Assembly: GCF_023544445.1 (NCBI RefSeq)
Contig: NZ_JALPVJ010000016.1
Location: 124,001-188,000 of the forward strand
Direction of reading: 5' to 3'
DNA: 64,000 nucleotides
Source: Actinoplanes sp. M2I2
GTDB lineage: Bacteria > Actinomycetota > Actinomycetes > Mycobacteriales > Micromonosporaceae
In this document: one piece after another, positions 32,999 through 41,475 of the stretch
How positions within the stretch are numbered: position 1 is the first letter of the stretch
How the letters are laid out: the number at the start of each line of letters is the position of its first letter
Position numbers and translations under genes: made by a program
The notes under the pieces: generated by a model
The model's database searches: none
The model's input: the letters and a program-made list of their open reading frames with translations, nothing else
What the model was told of the DNA's origin: nothing

Positions 32999-35045
32999 CC
33001 GTGCTGCCGGACTTCGTGACGTAGTAGGTGACCTTGGCTCCGCTCCGGAAGTGCAGGGTGAGCGTCACCTTGGCGCCGTCGTTCACCTCGGCGAAGAACT
33101 CGGGGGTCAGCGCGAGCGTGCCGGCCGTGTAGTCCGGCAGGAACGTGTACGCGAACTCCTTGAACGACGTCCAGTTCTGCGGTCCGGCGTTGCTGCCGTC
33201 GGCGTACCGGGCCTCCATCGTGGCGATCCGGTCGCCGCGGAACGTCACCGGGATCGCGAACGCCGCGGTGGTGCCGGTCCGGGCGGCCACGACCGGGGTG
33301 TCGTACGAGATGACGTCGATCCGCCACGGCACACCGGCCGAGAAGACGGCGGTGAGCCGGGCATTGACGCCGTAGGCCCGGTCGCCGGCCAGCCGACTGA
33401 GCAGCGCGGCGCTCAGCGTCAGGTCGTTGCCCGCGATCGTGTAGTCGGTCCCCCGTACGAGATCGGTGTTGTTGTGCCGCAGCGCCGTGAAGGTCGTGCC
33501 GTTCGGGTTGAGCGTGACCGTCCGGGCGGTGATCGCGGCCGACCGGGCCAGGAACACCTGATCGGTCGACGCGGTGCCCGAGCGAGTGGTCCAGGCCGAC
33601 CTCAGGTGGGCCGAGAGCTCGGGATCGCGCCAGGTCAGCGACGTACGGTCGAAGTGCTGACCGTTGTCCCACAGCATCGTGGTGATCTTCTTCTGCCGGG
33701 CGTACCAGCCGAGGTACTCGAAGAACTTGAGCTTCTCGCCCTGTTCGACGGCATCGAGCGAGCGGTCGAAGCCGAGCAGGCCCCACTCGCCCAGGATCAC
33801 CGGGATGCCCTTGGCGGTGAACGTGGCGGCCGCGCGGTCGAGATAGCCGACCAGGTCGGCCTGGGTCGTGGCGTCGAAGGTGGTCGTGCCGGCGACGTTC
33901 ACGCTGAACGGCCAGTAGCCGTAGTAGTGCACGGTCGCGGCGACGTTGGCGTCGCCGAGCGCGGCGATCGTCCGGGCCAGCGCGTCGAGGTGCACCTGGT
34001 CGGCCGAGGTGTGCAGGGTGGGCAGCACGAGCAGGCGGGTCGCGTTGCCGCCACCGGAGCCCCGCACGATGCGGTGGAAGGACTTGTTGAGCGCGTCGAG
34101 GTGGGTCGCGCTCTGCCCCTCGTCGGTGAACTGCGGCTCGTTGACGCTTTCGAAGATCAGCTTGTCGGGGCTGTCGCGGAAGACCGCGGCGATCTGGGTC
34201 CACGTGGCGTCGTAGCGGGCCTGGGCGCCCGGCATGGCGTTGAGCCACTGCCAGGAGTCGTGGTGGACGTTGATCATCACGAAGAAGCCGTCGGCCAGCG
34301 CCCAGCCGACGACCTCCTTGACGCGGTTGAGATAGGCGGCCTCGATCGCGTAGCCGGGGGCGCCGCCCTGATGCTGACCCCAGGTGACGGGGATGCGGAT
34401 GCTCTTGAAGCCCTGAGCCCGCACGCCGTCGAGCAGCGCCTCGGTGACGCGCGGGTTGCCCCAGGAAGTCTCGTCGGCCCCGGTCGCGTCCAGCGAGTTG
34501 CCCAGATTCCAGCCGGGCTGCATGGCGGCCACGGTGGCTTCGGCGTCGCCCGCGGTCGGCGGTGTCGTGGGTGGGGTCGTCGGCGGTGTCGTGGGTGGGG
34601 TCGTCGGCGGGCTGGTTGCCGGTGTGGTGGCGCCGGTGCAGGTCACGCCGTTGAGGGCGAAGGCCGCCGGCACCGGGTTGCTGCCCGTCCAGCTGCCGTT
34701 GAAGCCGAAACTGGTGGTCGCGCCGGTGGCGATCGAGCCGTTGTAGCTCACGTTGCTCGCGGTGATGTCGGCGCCGGTGGTGGTGACGGAAGCGCCCCAG
34801 GCCTGGGTGACGCTCTGGGCGGCCGGGAACGTCCAGTTGAGCCGCCAGGCCGGGACCGCGTCGCCCAGGTTGGTGATCGCGACGGTCGCCGTGAAGCCGC
34901 CGCTCCACTGCGAGCCGACGGTGTAGACGACCTTGCAACCGGCGGCCGCGGCGCCGGCGGCGGTCGCGGTCCACAGGCCCAGCAGGGTCAACAGCGCGAC
35001 GACACCGGCCAGAACGGCCCGTCGCCGGGTGGAAGTGGGAGACAT
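32979..35045 (-). CDS. Secreted GH5 endoglucanase with CBM2 and C-terminal X2 module
   Basis: A 688-residue cellulase. Signal peptide about 1-35. An N-terminal CBM2 (CKVVYTVGSQWSGGFTATVAITN ... GFNGSWTGSNPVP) covers about 36-135, and a Pro/Thr linker of repeated TTPP about 139-165. The GH5 catalytic domain starts MQPGWNLGNSLDATGADETSWGNPRV, has INVHHDSWQW, acid/base Glu in FESVNEPQ and nucleophile Glu in VILGEWGLLG. A C-terminal X2/CBM46-like part (TLNPNGTTFTALRHNN) follows. ATG 35045 is chosen over GTG 35066 for its AAGGCGG. It should hydrolyse cellulose or related beta-glucans outside the cell, and is controlled by the CebR-type box upstream. Confidence 0.93.
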   Translation of the reverse strand: MSPTSTRRRAVLAGVVALLTLLGLWTATAAGAAAAGCKVVYTVGSQWSGGFTATVAITNLGDAVPAWRLNWTFPAAQSVTQAWGASVTTTGADITASNVSYNGSIATGATTSFGFNGSWTGSNPVPAAFALNGVTCTGATTPATSPPTTPPTTPPTTPPTTPPTAGDAEATVAAMQPGWNLGNSLDATGADETSWGNPRVTEALLDGVRAQGFKSIRIPVTWGQHQGGAPGYAIEAAYLNRVKEVVGWALADGFFVMINVHHDSWQWLNAMPGAQARYDATWTQIAAVFRDSPDKLIFESVNEPQFTDEGQSATHLDALNKSFHRIVRGSGGGNATRLLVLPTLHTSADQVHLDALARTIAALGDANVAATVHYYGYWPFSVNVAGTTTFDATTQADLVGYLDRAAATFTAKGIPVILGEWGLLGFDRSLDAVEQGEKLKFFEYLGWYARQKKITTMLWDNGQHFDRTSLTWRDPELSAHLRSAWTTRSGTASTDQVFLARSAAITARTVTLNPNGTTFTALRHNNTDLVRGTDYTIAGNDLTLSAALLSRLAGDRAYGVNARLTAVFSAGVPWRIDVISYDTPVVAARTGTTAAFAIPVTFRGDRIATMEARYADGSNAGPQNWTSFKEFAYTFLPDYTAGTLALTPEFFAEVNDGAKVTLTLHFRSGAKVTYYVTKSGSTVTGVTA

Positions 35046-35100
35046 CTGTCCGCCTTGAGGAAACACGTGCGTAACGGGGGAAGCGCACGGTAGCTCCGCT

Positions 35101-35118
35101 GATTGACGAGCGTCAATC
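35101..35118. promoter_or_regulatory. Perfect inverted repeat upstream of cellulase
   Basis: GATTGACG-AG-CGTCAATC, eight-base perfect arms, 56 bases before the cellulase start and 12 bases from the CebR-like palindrome. It may be a second operator or a -35 region duplicated by symmetry. Confidence 0.45.
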
Positions 35119-35130
35119 GATCTGGGCGGA

Positions 35131-35152
35131 AATCTGGGAGCGCTCCCAGATT
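35131..35152. promoter_or_regulatory. CebR/CelR-type operator
   Basis: A 22-base perfect palindrome whose centre is TGGGAGCGCTCCCA (35135-35148). That 14-mer is the established binding site of the LacI-family repressor CebR/CelR controlling cellulase genes in Streptomyces and Thermobifida, released by cellobiose. It sits about 90 bases before the cellulase start, so cellobiose-induced expression is expected. Confidence 0.9.
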
Positions 35153-35207
35153 GGGTGCCGAGCCTTGCTGGATGGCGATCCGGTCTCGTACGATCCTGGG
35201 CCGCTCG

Positions 35208-35630
35208 TCAGTCGAGCAGCCAGCCGGCCAGCAACTGCGCCGCCGGGGTGAGCGAGACGACCAGGACGAGGAACGTGGCCGCGGTCGACCCGGCCAGGGC
35301 CATCCTGAGCCGGCGGTGTCCCCTGGCGTACCCGGACAGGAAGACGATCGCCGAGACGAACAGCGAGAGCACGGTGACCATCAGGGCACTCGAGACCACG
35401 TAGGCGACCACCCAGGCCCACGGCCAGGCGCCGGTGACGTCGAGGTCGGCGGTGAAGGGATCGTCCTGCGACGGCAGATACCACCGCCCGGCCAGCTCGG
35501 CCGCGCGGGCCAGCGCCAGGTAACAGCAGATCGCGTACAGCGCCGCGAAGCCGGCCTGGGCCGCGACCAGGACCCATCCGCCGGCCCGGCTGCGGGTCGG
35601 CACGCTGATCCGGGTCGCCACGGTGGTCAT
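35208..35630 (-). CDS. Membrane protein of unknown function
   Basis: A 140-residue protein with three to four hydrophobic helices (WVLVAAQAGFAALYAICCYLAL, WAWVVAYVVSSALMVTVLSLFVSAIVFL, LAGSTAATFLVLVVSLTPAAQLLAG). ATG 35630 gives the shortest plausible form; the frame is open 18 bases further. No family was recognised. It lies downstream of a MarR-type gene on the same strand (about 45 bases), possibly one transcript. Confidence 0.65.
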   Translation of the reverse strand: MTTVATRISVPTRSRAGGWVLVAAQAGFAALYAICCYLALARAAELAGRWYLPSQDDPFTADLDVTGAWPWAWVVAYVVSSALMVTVLSLFVSAIVFLSGYARGHRRLRMALAGSTAATFLVLVVSLTPAAQLLAGWLLD

Positions 35631-35675
35631 CGCCGGATCGTAACCCAACCCGGCCGGCCCGGTCGTCCCGCGCGT

Positions 35676-36104
35676 TCACCGATCGGCCGACAACACCGCC
35701 CCGGCCCGGGCCAGCACGACATTCAGCACACGGGCGGCGGCATCCCGGTCGCCGGCCGGCAGGTCACCCCACAGGTCGTCCGCGATGCGCCCGGTCTCTC
35801 CCCGCACCGCCTGCCACAGGTCGCGCCCGCGCGCAGTGGCCTCGGCCGGGCGGCCGGGCTCCAGGCGCACCAGATCGGCGAGCGCCAGCTCACCCAGCCG
35901 CTCCCGGGCGACGGCTTCGGGGACCCGCAACGCCTCGGCGACCAGACCAGCCGGGTCCGCGCCGCCGGCCGTCACAGTCAGGGTGAGCGCCACCCATTGC
36001 GGCTCGGTGATGCCCCGGCCGGCCAGGGTGCGGCCGAGGATGGCGTTGAGGGCCTTCTCGGTGCGGCCGACGAGCTGGGCGCCGAACGGGATCGTCGTCG
36101 TCAT
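35676..36104 (-). CDS. MarR-like regulator (divergent)
   Basis: A 142-residue protein with MarR-like helices: QLVGRTEKALNAILGRTLAGRGITEPQWVALTLTVTAGG, then ALRVPEAVARERLGELALADLVRL as the recognition region, and TARGRDLWQAVRGETGRIADDLW. The wing motif is weak (EPGRPAEATARG). GGAGCCCGCC precedes the ATG. It is divergent from another MarR gene, with two identical palindromes between them. Either protein could be the binder. Confidence 0.75.
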   Translation of the reverse strand: MTTTIPFGAQLVGRTEKALNAILGRTLAGRGITEPQWVALTLTVTAGGADPAGLVAEALRVPEAVARERLGELALADLVRLEPGRPAEATARGRDLWQAVRGETGRIADDLWGDLPAGDRDAAARVLNVVLARAGAVLSADR

Positions 36105-36118
36105 GGCGGGCTCCTATC

Positions 36119-36163
36119 GTTAGTCCGACTAACACTGCACGCTAGAACGTTAGTCCGACTAAC
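36119..36163. promoter_or_regulatory. Twin palindromic operators between MarR genes
   Basis: GTTAGTCCGACTAAC occurs at 36119-36133 and 36149-36163, identical and 30 bases (three turns) apart. Each is a perfect 15-base palindrome around a single C. They occupy the gap between divergent starts at 36104 and 36181, exactly where both promoters should be. Confidence 0.75.
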
Positions 36164-36180
36164 GCAACTGGTAGGGTGCG

Positions 36181-36672
36181 GTGATGAGCGACGGCGCCGA
36201 GCGGTTACGGACCCTGCGGACCCGGCTGCTCTCCCTCGCCGCCATGCACTCCGACCGCCGCGTCAACGAGCAGCTGGCCCGGGCCGACGCCCGCAAGTGG
36301 CACTACGCCGTGCTGGCCACGCTCGACGAGTTCGGACCGGCCAGCCAGGCCCAGCTCAGCGACCGCACCCGCGTCTACCGCAGCGATCTGGTCGCCGTCC
36401 TCAACGAGCTGGCCGACCGGGGCCAGGTCGACCGGGCCCCCGACCCGGCCGACAAGCGTCGCAATCTCGTACGGATCACCACCGCCGGCCGGCGGCAGCT
36501 CCGACGGCTCGACAAGATCCTGGCCGCCGTCGACGACGAGGTCTTCGCCCCGCTCGATCCGGCTCAGCGCGCCCAGCTCACCGACCTGCTCACGATTCTC
36601 GTCGACCGGCAAGGCGAACCGCACGGCGAACGGCACGGCGAACCGCGCAACGACCGGGGAGGCTCCTCATGA
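36181..36672 (+). CDS. MarR-family transcriptional regulator
   Basis: A 163-residue winged-helix protein. The HTH lies in ATLDEFGPASQAQLSDRTRVYRSDLVAVLNELADRGQVDRAPDPADKRRNLVRITTAGRRQLRRL, with the DPADKRRN wing intact. The C-terminal tail has a short repeat, GEPHGERHGEPRND, encoded by near-identical 12-base units. GTG 36181 and ATG 36184 are adjacent starts. The stop overlaps the SIS-domain gene (ATGA), so both are co-translated; its own promoter holds the twin palindromes. Confidence 0.92.
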   Translation: MMSDGAERLRTLRTRLLSLAAMHSDRRVNEQLARADARKWHYAVLATLDEFGPASQAQLSDRTRVYRSDLVAVLNELADRGQVDRAPDPADKRRNLVRITTAGRRQLRRLDKILAAVDDEVFAPLDPAQRAQLTDLLTILVDRQGEPHGERHGEPRNDRGGSS

Positions 36673-37607
36673 CCGCACAGCTCGCCCGCATGATCGCGGC
36701 ACAGCCGGCGGTGATCGGCGGCCTGGCCGACCCCGCGCCGACCGCCGGGGCCGCCGGCCGCCTGGCCGGGACGCGCCGGATCTGGCTGATCGGCACCGGC
36801 ACCAGCCTGCACGCCGCCGAGCTGGGCGCCCGGGAGCTGGGCGCGGCCGGCCACGACGCCCGGCCGATCGCCGCCAACGCCTTCACCGGCGACCTGGTCC
36901 GCGACGGCGACGCCGCGGTGGTCATCACCCACACCGGCACCGCGTACGCGCGGCGCGCCCGCGAGATCGCCCGGGCCGCCGGCCTGCCGCTGGTCGCCGT
37001 GACCGGGCCCGGCGTCGACTGGCCCGAGGCGGTGCGCACGCCGGTGGCCGAGACCTCCGAGACGTACACGGTCAGCTACACCGCGGCCCTGACCGTCCTG
37101 GCCCAGATCGCCCACCACCTCGGCGCGCCCGGCGGCGGCCCCGAGGCCGTCCGGGCGATCGCCGGCGGGCTCGACGAGGAGCCGGGCACGGTCCCCGTCC
37201 CGGCTCGCGCGATGGCCGTCGTCGGCCCGGGCCCGTGGTCGATCACGGCCCGCGAGGGCGCGCTGAAGATCCGTGAAGCCGCCCGCATCCTTTGTGAGGG
37301 CTTCGATCCCGACCGCCTGCTGCACGGCGGCGCCGTCCCCTACACCGCGGCCGACACCCTGCTGGTGCTGCAGCCCGGCGCCGACGCCGACGAACTCACA
37401 ACCGCGCTGCGCCACGCCGCCGTGCTCGAACGGCTGCAGGTGGCCACGCTGACCACCCGGGCGGACACCGGCTCGGAGCTGCTCGACCAGATCCCGATGA
37501 CCGTGCTGCTGCAGCGCCTGGCCTTGCGTTTCGCGCGGCAGCGGGGCCAGAACGCCGACGTGGCCATCACCGGTGCCTGGGCCGGCCCGGATCTCTGGCC
37601 GCAGTGA
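36669..37607 (+). CDS. SIS-domain sugar-phosphate-binding protein
   Basis: A 312-residue double-SIS protein, related to the isomerase half of glucosamine-6-phosphate synthase (GlmS/AgaS type), without the glutaminase domain. It begins ATG 36669 by overlap with the MarR stop. Visible features are RRIWLIGTGTSLHAAELGARELGAAGHDA, VVITHTGTAYARRAREIARAAGLPLVAVT, VAETSETYTVSYTAALTVLAQIAHHL, and GALKIREAARILCEGFDPDRLLHGGAVPYT in the second SIS. It likely acts as a sugar-phosphate deaminase/isomerase or ligand-responsive protein. The pairing with MarR suggests a sugar-phosphate or drug-linked response. Confidence 0.85.
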   Translation: MTAQLARMIAAQPAVIGGLADPAPTAGAAGRLAGTRRIWLIGTGTSLHAAELGARELGAAGHDARPIAANAFTGDLVRDGDAAVVITHTGTAYARRAREIARAAGLPLVAVTGPGVDWPEAVRTPVAETSETYTVSYTAALTVLAQIAHHLGAPGGGPEAVRAIAGGLDEEPGTVPVPARAMAVVGPGPWSITAREGALKIREAARILCEGFDPDRLLHGGAVPYTAADTLLVLQPGADADELTTALRHAAVLERLQVATLTTRADTGSELLDQIPMTVLLQRLALRFARQRGQNADVAITGAWAGPDLWPQ

Positions 37608-37610
37608 GCG

Positions 37611-39491
37611 TCATCGGTATCCGGCCGCCTGCAAGGTGAACAGGCCCGCGTACCGGCCGCCGGCCGCCATCAGCTCGGCGTGGCTGCCCTGCTCGACCAG
37701 CACGCCCTCGTGGAGCACGAAGATCTGGTCGGCGTGCTTGACGTTGGCCAGGCGGTGCGTGATCAGGATGGTGGTGCGGTGGCCCTGGCGGCTCCGGATC
37801 GCCTGGAACAGCGCCTCCTCGGCCCGCGGGTCGAGGGCCGACGAGGGCTCGTCCATGATGAGCAGGTCGGCGTCGCGATAGAAGCCGCGGGCCGCGGTGA
37901 TGCGCTGCCACTGGCCGCCGGACAGGTCGTGGCCCTCCCGGAACGTCCGGTCGAGCAGCGTGCGGTAGCCGTGCGGCAGCGACAGGATGGTCTCGTGCGC
38001 GGCCGCCCGCACCGCGGCCTGCTCGATGTGTTCCTGCTCGGCCTCGGCGTCCAGGTTGCCCATCGCGATGTTGGTCGCCGCGGTGTACGGCCATTTGTGG
38101 TGCTCCTGCAGGACGACGGCGATCCGGGCGATCAGCGCCTCGCGGTCCCACTCGGCCAGCGGGCGGCCGTTCCACTCGATGACCCCCTCGGTGGGGGCTC
38201 GCAGCGCGCCGATCATCGCCGCCAGCGTGGACTTGCCCGAGCCGTTCTCCCCCACGAAGGCGACGGTCTGGCCGGCCTCGATGCTCAACGTGACCCGGTC
38301 GACGGCGGCGGTGTCGCGGTCGGGGTAGCGCAGGCTCACCGCCCGGATGTCGAGGCGGCGCAACGGCGGCGGCGCCCCGGCCTCTCCGGCGGGTCCGGGC
38401 TCGGGCTCGTACCGCTTGGCCCGTTCGAGGAAGTTGACGTACTCCTTGAAGAACTGGCCGTCGCTGAACATGCCGTCGAGCTGGTAGGTGACGGTCGACA
38501 GCGCGCGCTGGGCCGCCTGGACGGCGACCACGCACGTCACCGCGGCGGCCAGCGGGATGTGACCGCCGGCCAGCAGGAAGCCGAGCAGCACCCACACCCC
38601 GCCCAGGCCGATCCCGCCGATCACCGCGCCGACGCTGGTGGTCGTCGTGACCCGCCGGGCCAGCGTCAGGTCCTCGGCGGTCTGGGCGCCCATCACCATG
38701 TCGTACTGGCCGAGCAGGAAGCGGCGCAGCCCGTACGATCGCAGCTCGGGGGCGGACGCGCGGTCGGCCATCTGCCGTTCCAGCACGTTGCGGCGCCGGC
38801 GGCGCACCGAGCCGGCCAGATAGCTGGAGTACCGCAGGTGGCCGGCGCGCAGGGCGGCGTACCCGTTGGGCAGGGTGGCCACCAGCAGGGCGAGCAGCAG
38901 CCAGGGGTTGATGAGCACGACGGCCACCGCCACGGCGATCAGGCCGACGAACCCGGCGAGCACATTGGACGTGTCGTGCACCAGGCCGTTGGCCGCGTCG
39001 CTGCCGCGGCTGGCCCGTTCCATGTCGTCGGCGAACGCGTCGGCGTCGAACGCGTCCAGGCGTACGGCGGTGGTCGTCTCGAACAGGCGGCGCTCGGCCG
39101 CCTGGTTGACGCGCGGGGTGAGGCCGTTCTGGGCGTAGCCGATGGCGATCCCCAGCGCGCCGCGCAGCGCCGTGGCCGCGGCCAGCGCGATCAGGGCGGG
39201 CAGGGCCGCGCGCACCCGGTCGGGGGTGGGCCCGCCGGCGAAGAGCGCGACGAGCAACCGCTGCGTCGACAGCAGCCCGAAGGTGGCCATCGCCCCGGCG
39301 GCGATCGTGGCCGCCCCGACCACGGCCGTCCGGGTCCGGTCGGCCCGCCAGGCCAGCGCGATCGCCTGCCGCACGAACTGGGGCAGCTCGGCGAAGACGC
39401 CCAGCACACCGGTCTCGGCCCGTCTTCGCAGACCGTGCTCCCACCAGGCATTGCGCAGTTCGGGCAGCACCGTCTCGTCCGTGACGCTCAC
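37611..39491 (-). CDS. ABC exporter, fused permease and ATPase
   Basis: A 626-residue half-transporter. Six membrane helices lie in residues about 45-340 (ABC exporter type I). The ATPase runs about 375-620: Walker A VGENGSGKSTL, Q-loop VVLQEHHKWPY, signature LSGGQWQRITAARGFY, Walker B LLIMDEPSSALDP, and LITHRL. GTG 39491 is preferred because GAGG lies seven to ten bases before it; GTG 39521 is possible. It is convergent with the SIS gene with only three bases between. As a single half-transporter it should form a homodimer exporting a lipid, peptide or drug. Confidence 0.92.
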   Translation of the reverse strand: MSVTDETVLPELRNAWWEHGLRRRAETGVLGVFAELPQFVRQAIALAWRADRTRTAVVGAATIAAGAMATFGLLSTQRLLVALFAGGPTPDRVRAALPALIALAAATALRGALGIAIGYAQNGLTPRVNQAAERRLFETTTAVRLDAFDADAFADDMERASRGSDAANGLVHDTSNVLAGFVGLIAVAVAVVLINPWLLLALLVATLPNGYAALRAGHLRYSSYLAGSVRRRRRNVLERQMADRASAPELRSYGLRRFLLGQYDMVMGAQTAEDLTLARRVTTTTSVGAVIGGIGLGGVWVLLGFLLAGGHIPLAAAVTCVVAVQAAQRALSTVTYQLDGMFSDGQFFKEYVNFLERAKRYEPEPGPAGEAGAPPPLRRLDIRAVSLRYPDRDTAAVDRVTLSIEAGQTVAFVGENGSGKSTLAAMIGALRAPTEGVIEWNGRPLAEWDREALIARIAVVLQEHHKWPYTAATNIAMGNLDAEAEQEHIEQAAVRAAAHETILSLPHGYRTLLDRTFREGHDLSGGQWQRITAARGFYRDADLLIMDEPSSALDPRAEEALFQAIRSRQGHRTTILITHRLANVKHADQIFVLHEGVLVEQGSHAELMAAGGRYAGLFTLQAAGYR

Positions 39492-39696
39492 AGGCACCTC
39501 GCTCCTCGTGGGGTCCGGCACCCTCCACCCTCGCCGTTCCGGAGCCGTCTTGTCGCCTCCCCGAAAGAGTTAGGCACATGTCCATCGGCATGAATCACTT
39601 CATCGACGACCGCCGACGTGGCGGGCGGCACATTGCGGCTGCGGCGCCCGGCCGCCGGGGTAGAACGGAGGCGACGTCGCTCGACCGGAGGATGAG

Positions 39697-40506
39697 GTGA
39701 CGACTGTGGGAGCCGTGGAGTCGAGGGACCAACTGATCGCGGTGTGGAGCCGGCTCGCGCGGGACCGGGGCGCGGTGCCCGCGGCCGACCAGGGGGTCCA
39801 GTTCCTGTGGGCGGGCAGCCCGTTCGGGTTGTGGAACGCGCTGACGCTGACCGGCGCCGACCTGCCGGCCGAGGACCTCAGCGAGGAGCTGGTGCGGGCG
39901 GCCGACTTCCTTCTCACCCGGCCCGAGGACGGCTATCTCTGGCTGTTCGAGGAGCTGCTGAGCCCCCGTGCGCGGCACGAGCTGGCCGACCGGGTCGCCG
40001 ACGCGGGGCTCGAGGTGGCGTTCACCGGCCGGGCCCTGGAGGGCGAACTGTCGCCGGACGAGCCGGTCCACCCGGAGCTCGAGTTCCGCCGGGTCGAGAC
40101 CGAGGACGACCTGCGGACGTACGGGGAGATCAACGCGCTCGCCTACGACCTGCCGCCGACGGTCGGCCAGGAGGCGTTCTCCGGCTCGAAGCTGTGGCTG
40201 GACGAGGCGTACGCGTTCATCGGCTACCGGGACGGCCGGGCGGTCACCTGCGCCGCGGCCCTCCCCGGCTCGGGCGCGCTGGTCGTGGCCTTCGTGGCCA
40301 CGCTGACCGAGGACGCGCGGCGCGGTTACGGCGAGGCGGTCACCCGCAAGGCGATCGCCGAGGGCGCCCGCGCGACCGGGCACCGGCGGATCGTCTCGCA
40401 CAGCACGGCGGCCGGGCAGCCCGTCCTCGAACGGGTGGGCCTGCGCCCCGGCACGGCGGTCCACTTCCTGCAGCCCACCGGCGCCGACGACGGCTTCGGC
40501 GACTGA
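39697..40506 (+). CDS. GNAT-family acetyltransferase
   Basis: A 269-residue protein with a GNAT fold in the C-terminal half: FRRVETEDDLRTYGEINALAYDLPP, AYAFIGYRDGRAVTCAAALPGSGALVVAFVATLTEDARRGYGEAVTRKAIAEGARATGHRRIV, ending with HSTAAGQPVLERVGLRPGTAVHF. The acetyl-CoA signature R-R-G-Y-G is clear. The N-terminal 110 residues (WSRLARDRGAVPAADQGVQFLWAGSPFGLW) are a less conserved domain. GTG start with GGAGGATGAG. The acceptor is unknown. Confidence 0.82.
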   Translation: MTTVGAVESRDQLIAVWSRLARDRGAVPAADQGVQFLWAGSPFGLWNALTLTGADLPAEDLSEELVRAADFLLTRPEDGYLWLFEELLSPRARHELADRVADAGLEVAFTGRALEGELSPDEPVHPELEFRRVETEDDLRTYGEINALAYDLPPTVGQEAFSGSKLWLDEAYAFIGYRDGRAVTCAAALPGSGALVVAFVATLTEDARRGYGEAVTRKAIAEGARATGHRRIVSHSTAAGQPVLERVGLRPGTAVHFLQPTGADDGFGD

Positions 40507-40538
40507 GTCGCCCGCGCGAGCTACGCTTCCCCCGGTAA

Positions 40539-41201
40539 ATGAGAGGCGGATTCATGTCCGCCCCCGGGAGAGCATCTGAAGGTCCCATGCAGCACGAGAA
40601 CTCCACCGAATCGTCCGCGCGTGCCTTCCAGGCCGCCGTCGAGATGCTCGCCGCGTCGCGCCGGCGCGGCCACCTCCGTGGCCGCGCCCGGGTGCGGCCG
40701 GCCGAGGGCCGGCTCGGCCTGACCGGCGGCGACGAGCAGCACCTGATGACCGCCGGGCTCCAGCGGCGCGCCTCGACCGGCTCCGTCCCGGCCGATCTGG
40801 CCCTGATCCGCCGGCTGGCCAGCGACGAGCACGACACGTTCGCCCGCGTCGTCGGCCGGGCCTTCGGCGTGCCCGACGAGGCCGTCGCCCGTGTCTGGAC
40901 CGCCGACGTGCTGGCCAACCCGCTGATCGGGACCTACGTGGCCGAGACGACCAGCGGCCTGGTCGTCGCGGCCGGCGCGGGACTGCTCACCCAGAACCAG
41001 CTGGGCCTGGCCAACGTCGGAACGCTCCCGGAGTACCGCGGTCAGGGGTACGCGCGGGTGCTCACCGAGGCGGTCCTGCGCCGGGCCAAGGCCGCCGGCG
41101 CGCACACCGCCTACCTGCACGCGAGCGACGACACCGTGCCCTTCTTCGAGCGGCTCGGCTTCGTCGCGCGCACGGGCTGGACGATGCTGCGCGCGGCCTG
41201 A
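40539..41201 (+). CDS. GNAT-family acetyltransferase
   Basis: Up to 220 residues. The C-terminal GNAT part has LIRRLASDEHDTFARVVGRAFGVPDEAVARVW, NPLIGTYVAETTSGLVVAAGAGLL, LANVGTLPEYRGQGYARVLTEAVLRRAKAAGAHTAYLHASDDTVPFFERLGFVARTGW, with the R-G-Q-G-Y-A acetyl-CoA loop. The first 60 residues are Arg/Ala-rich. ATG 40539, 40554 and 40587 are all possible starts; the last begins QHENSTESS. It follows the previous GNAT gene by 32 bases on the same strand. Confidence 0.82.
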   Translation: MRGGFMSAPGRASEGPMQHENSTESSARAFQAAVEMLAASRRRGHLRGRARVRPAEGRLGLTGGDEQHLMTAGLQRRASTGSVPADLALIRRLASDEHDTFARVVGRAFGVPDEAVARVWTADVLANPLIGTYVAETTSGLVVAAGAGLLTQNQLGLANVGTLPEYRGQGYARVLTEAVLRRAKAAGAHTAYLHASDDTVPFFERLGFVARTGWTMLRAA

Positions 41202-41475
41202 GGCAGTGGGCGTACTCACCGGGCTGAACAGCGGGGGCACGGGCGCGTCGTCGCGGGTGTGACCAGAAACGCCCAGACGATCGGCACGCCGTTGTCCGAG
41301 CTCGGCCGTTCGGTACGACCGGTCCTGCGGGCTGTCGAGGCCTGGTCCGAGGCGCACCGGCCGGCACCCGGCGGGGACGCCCGCGGTTGACGCCGCGCTT
41401 TTCTCACGGCCCGCCGGTTCGCGCCGAACAGGAAGAGGGCAGCCCGCCGCGGGAGCGGGCCGGTGCGACGGACGG

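Noticed and set aside
37680..39593. 637-residue plus frame
   Set aside because: Antisense to the ABC exporter; its composition is shadow-like.
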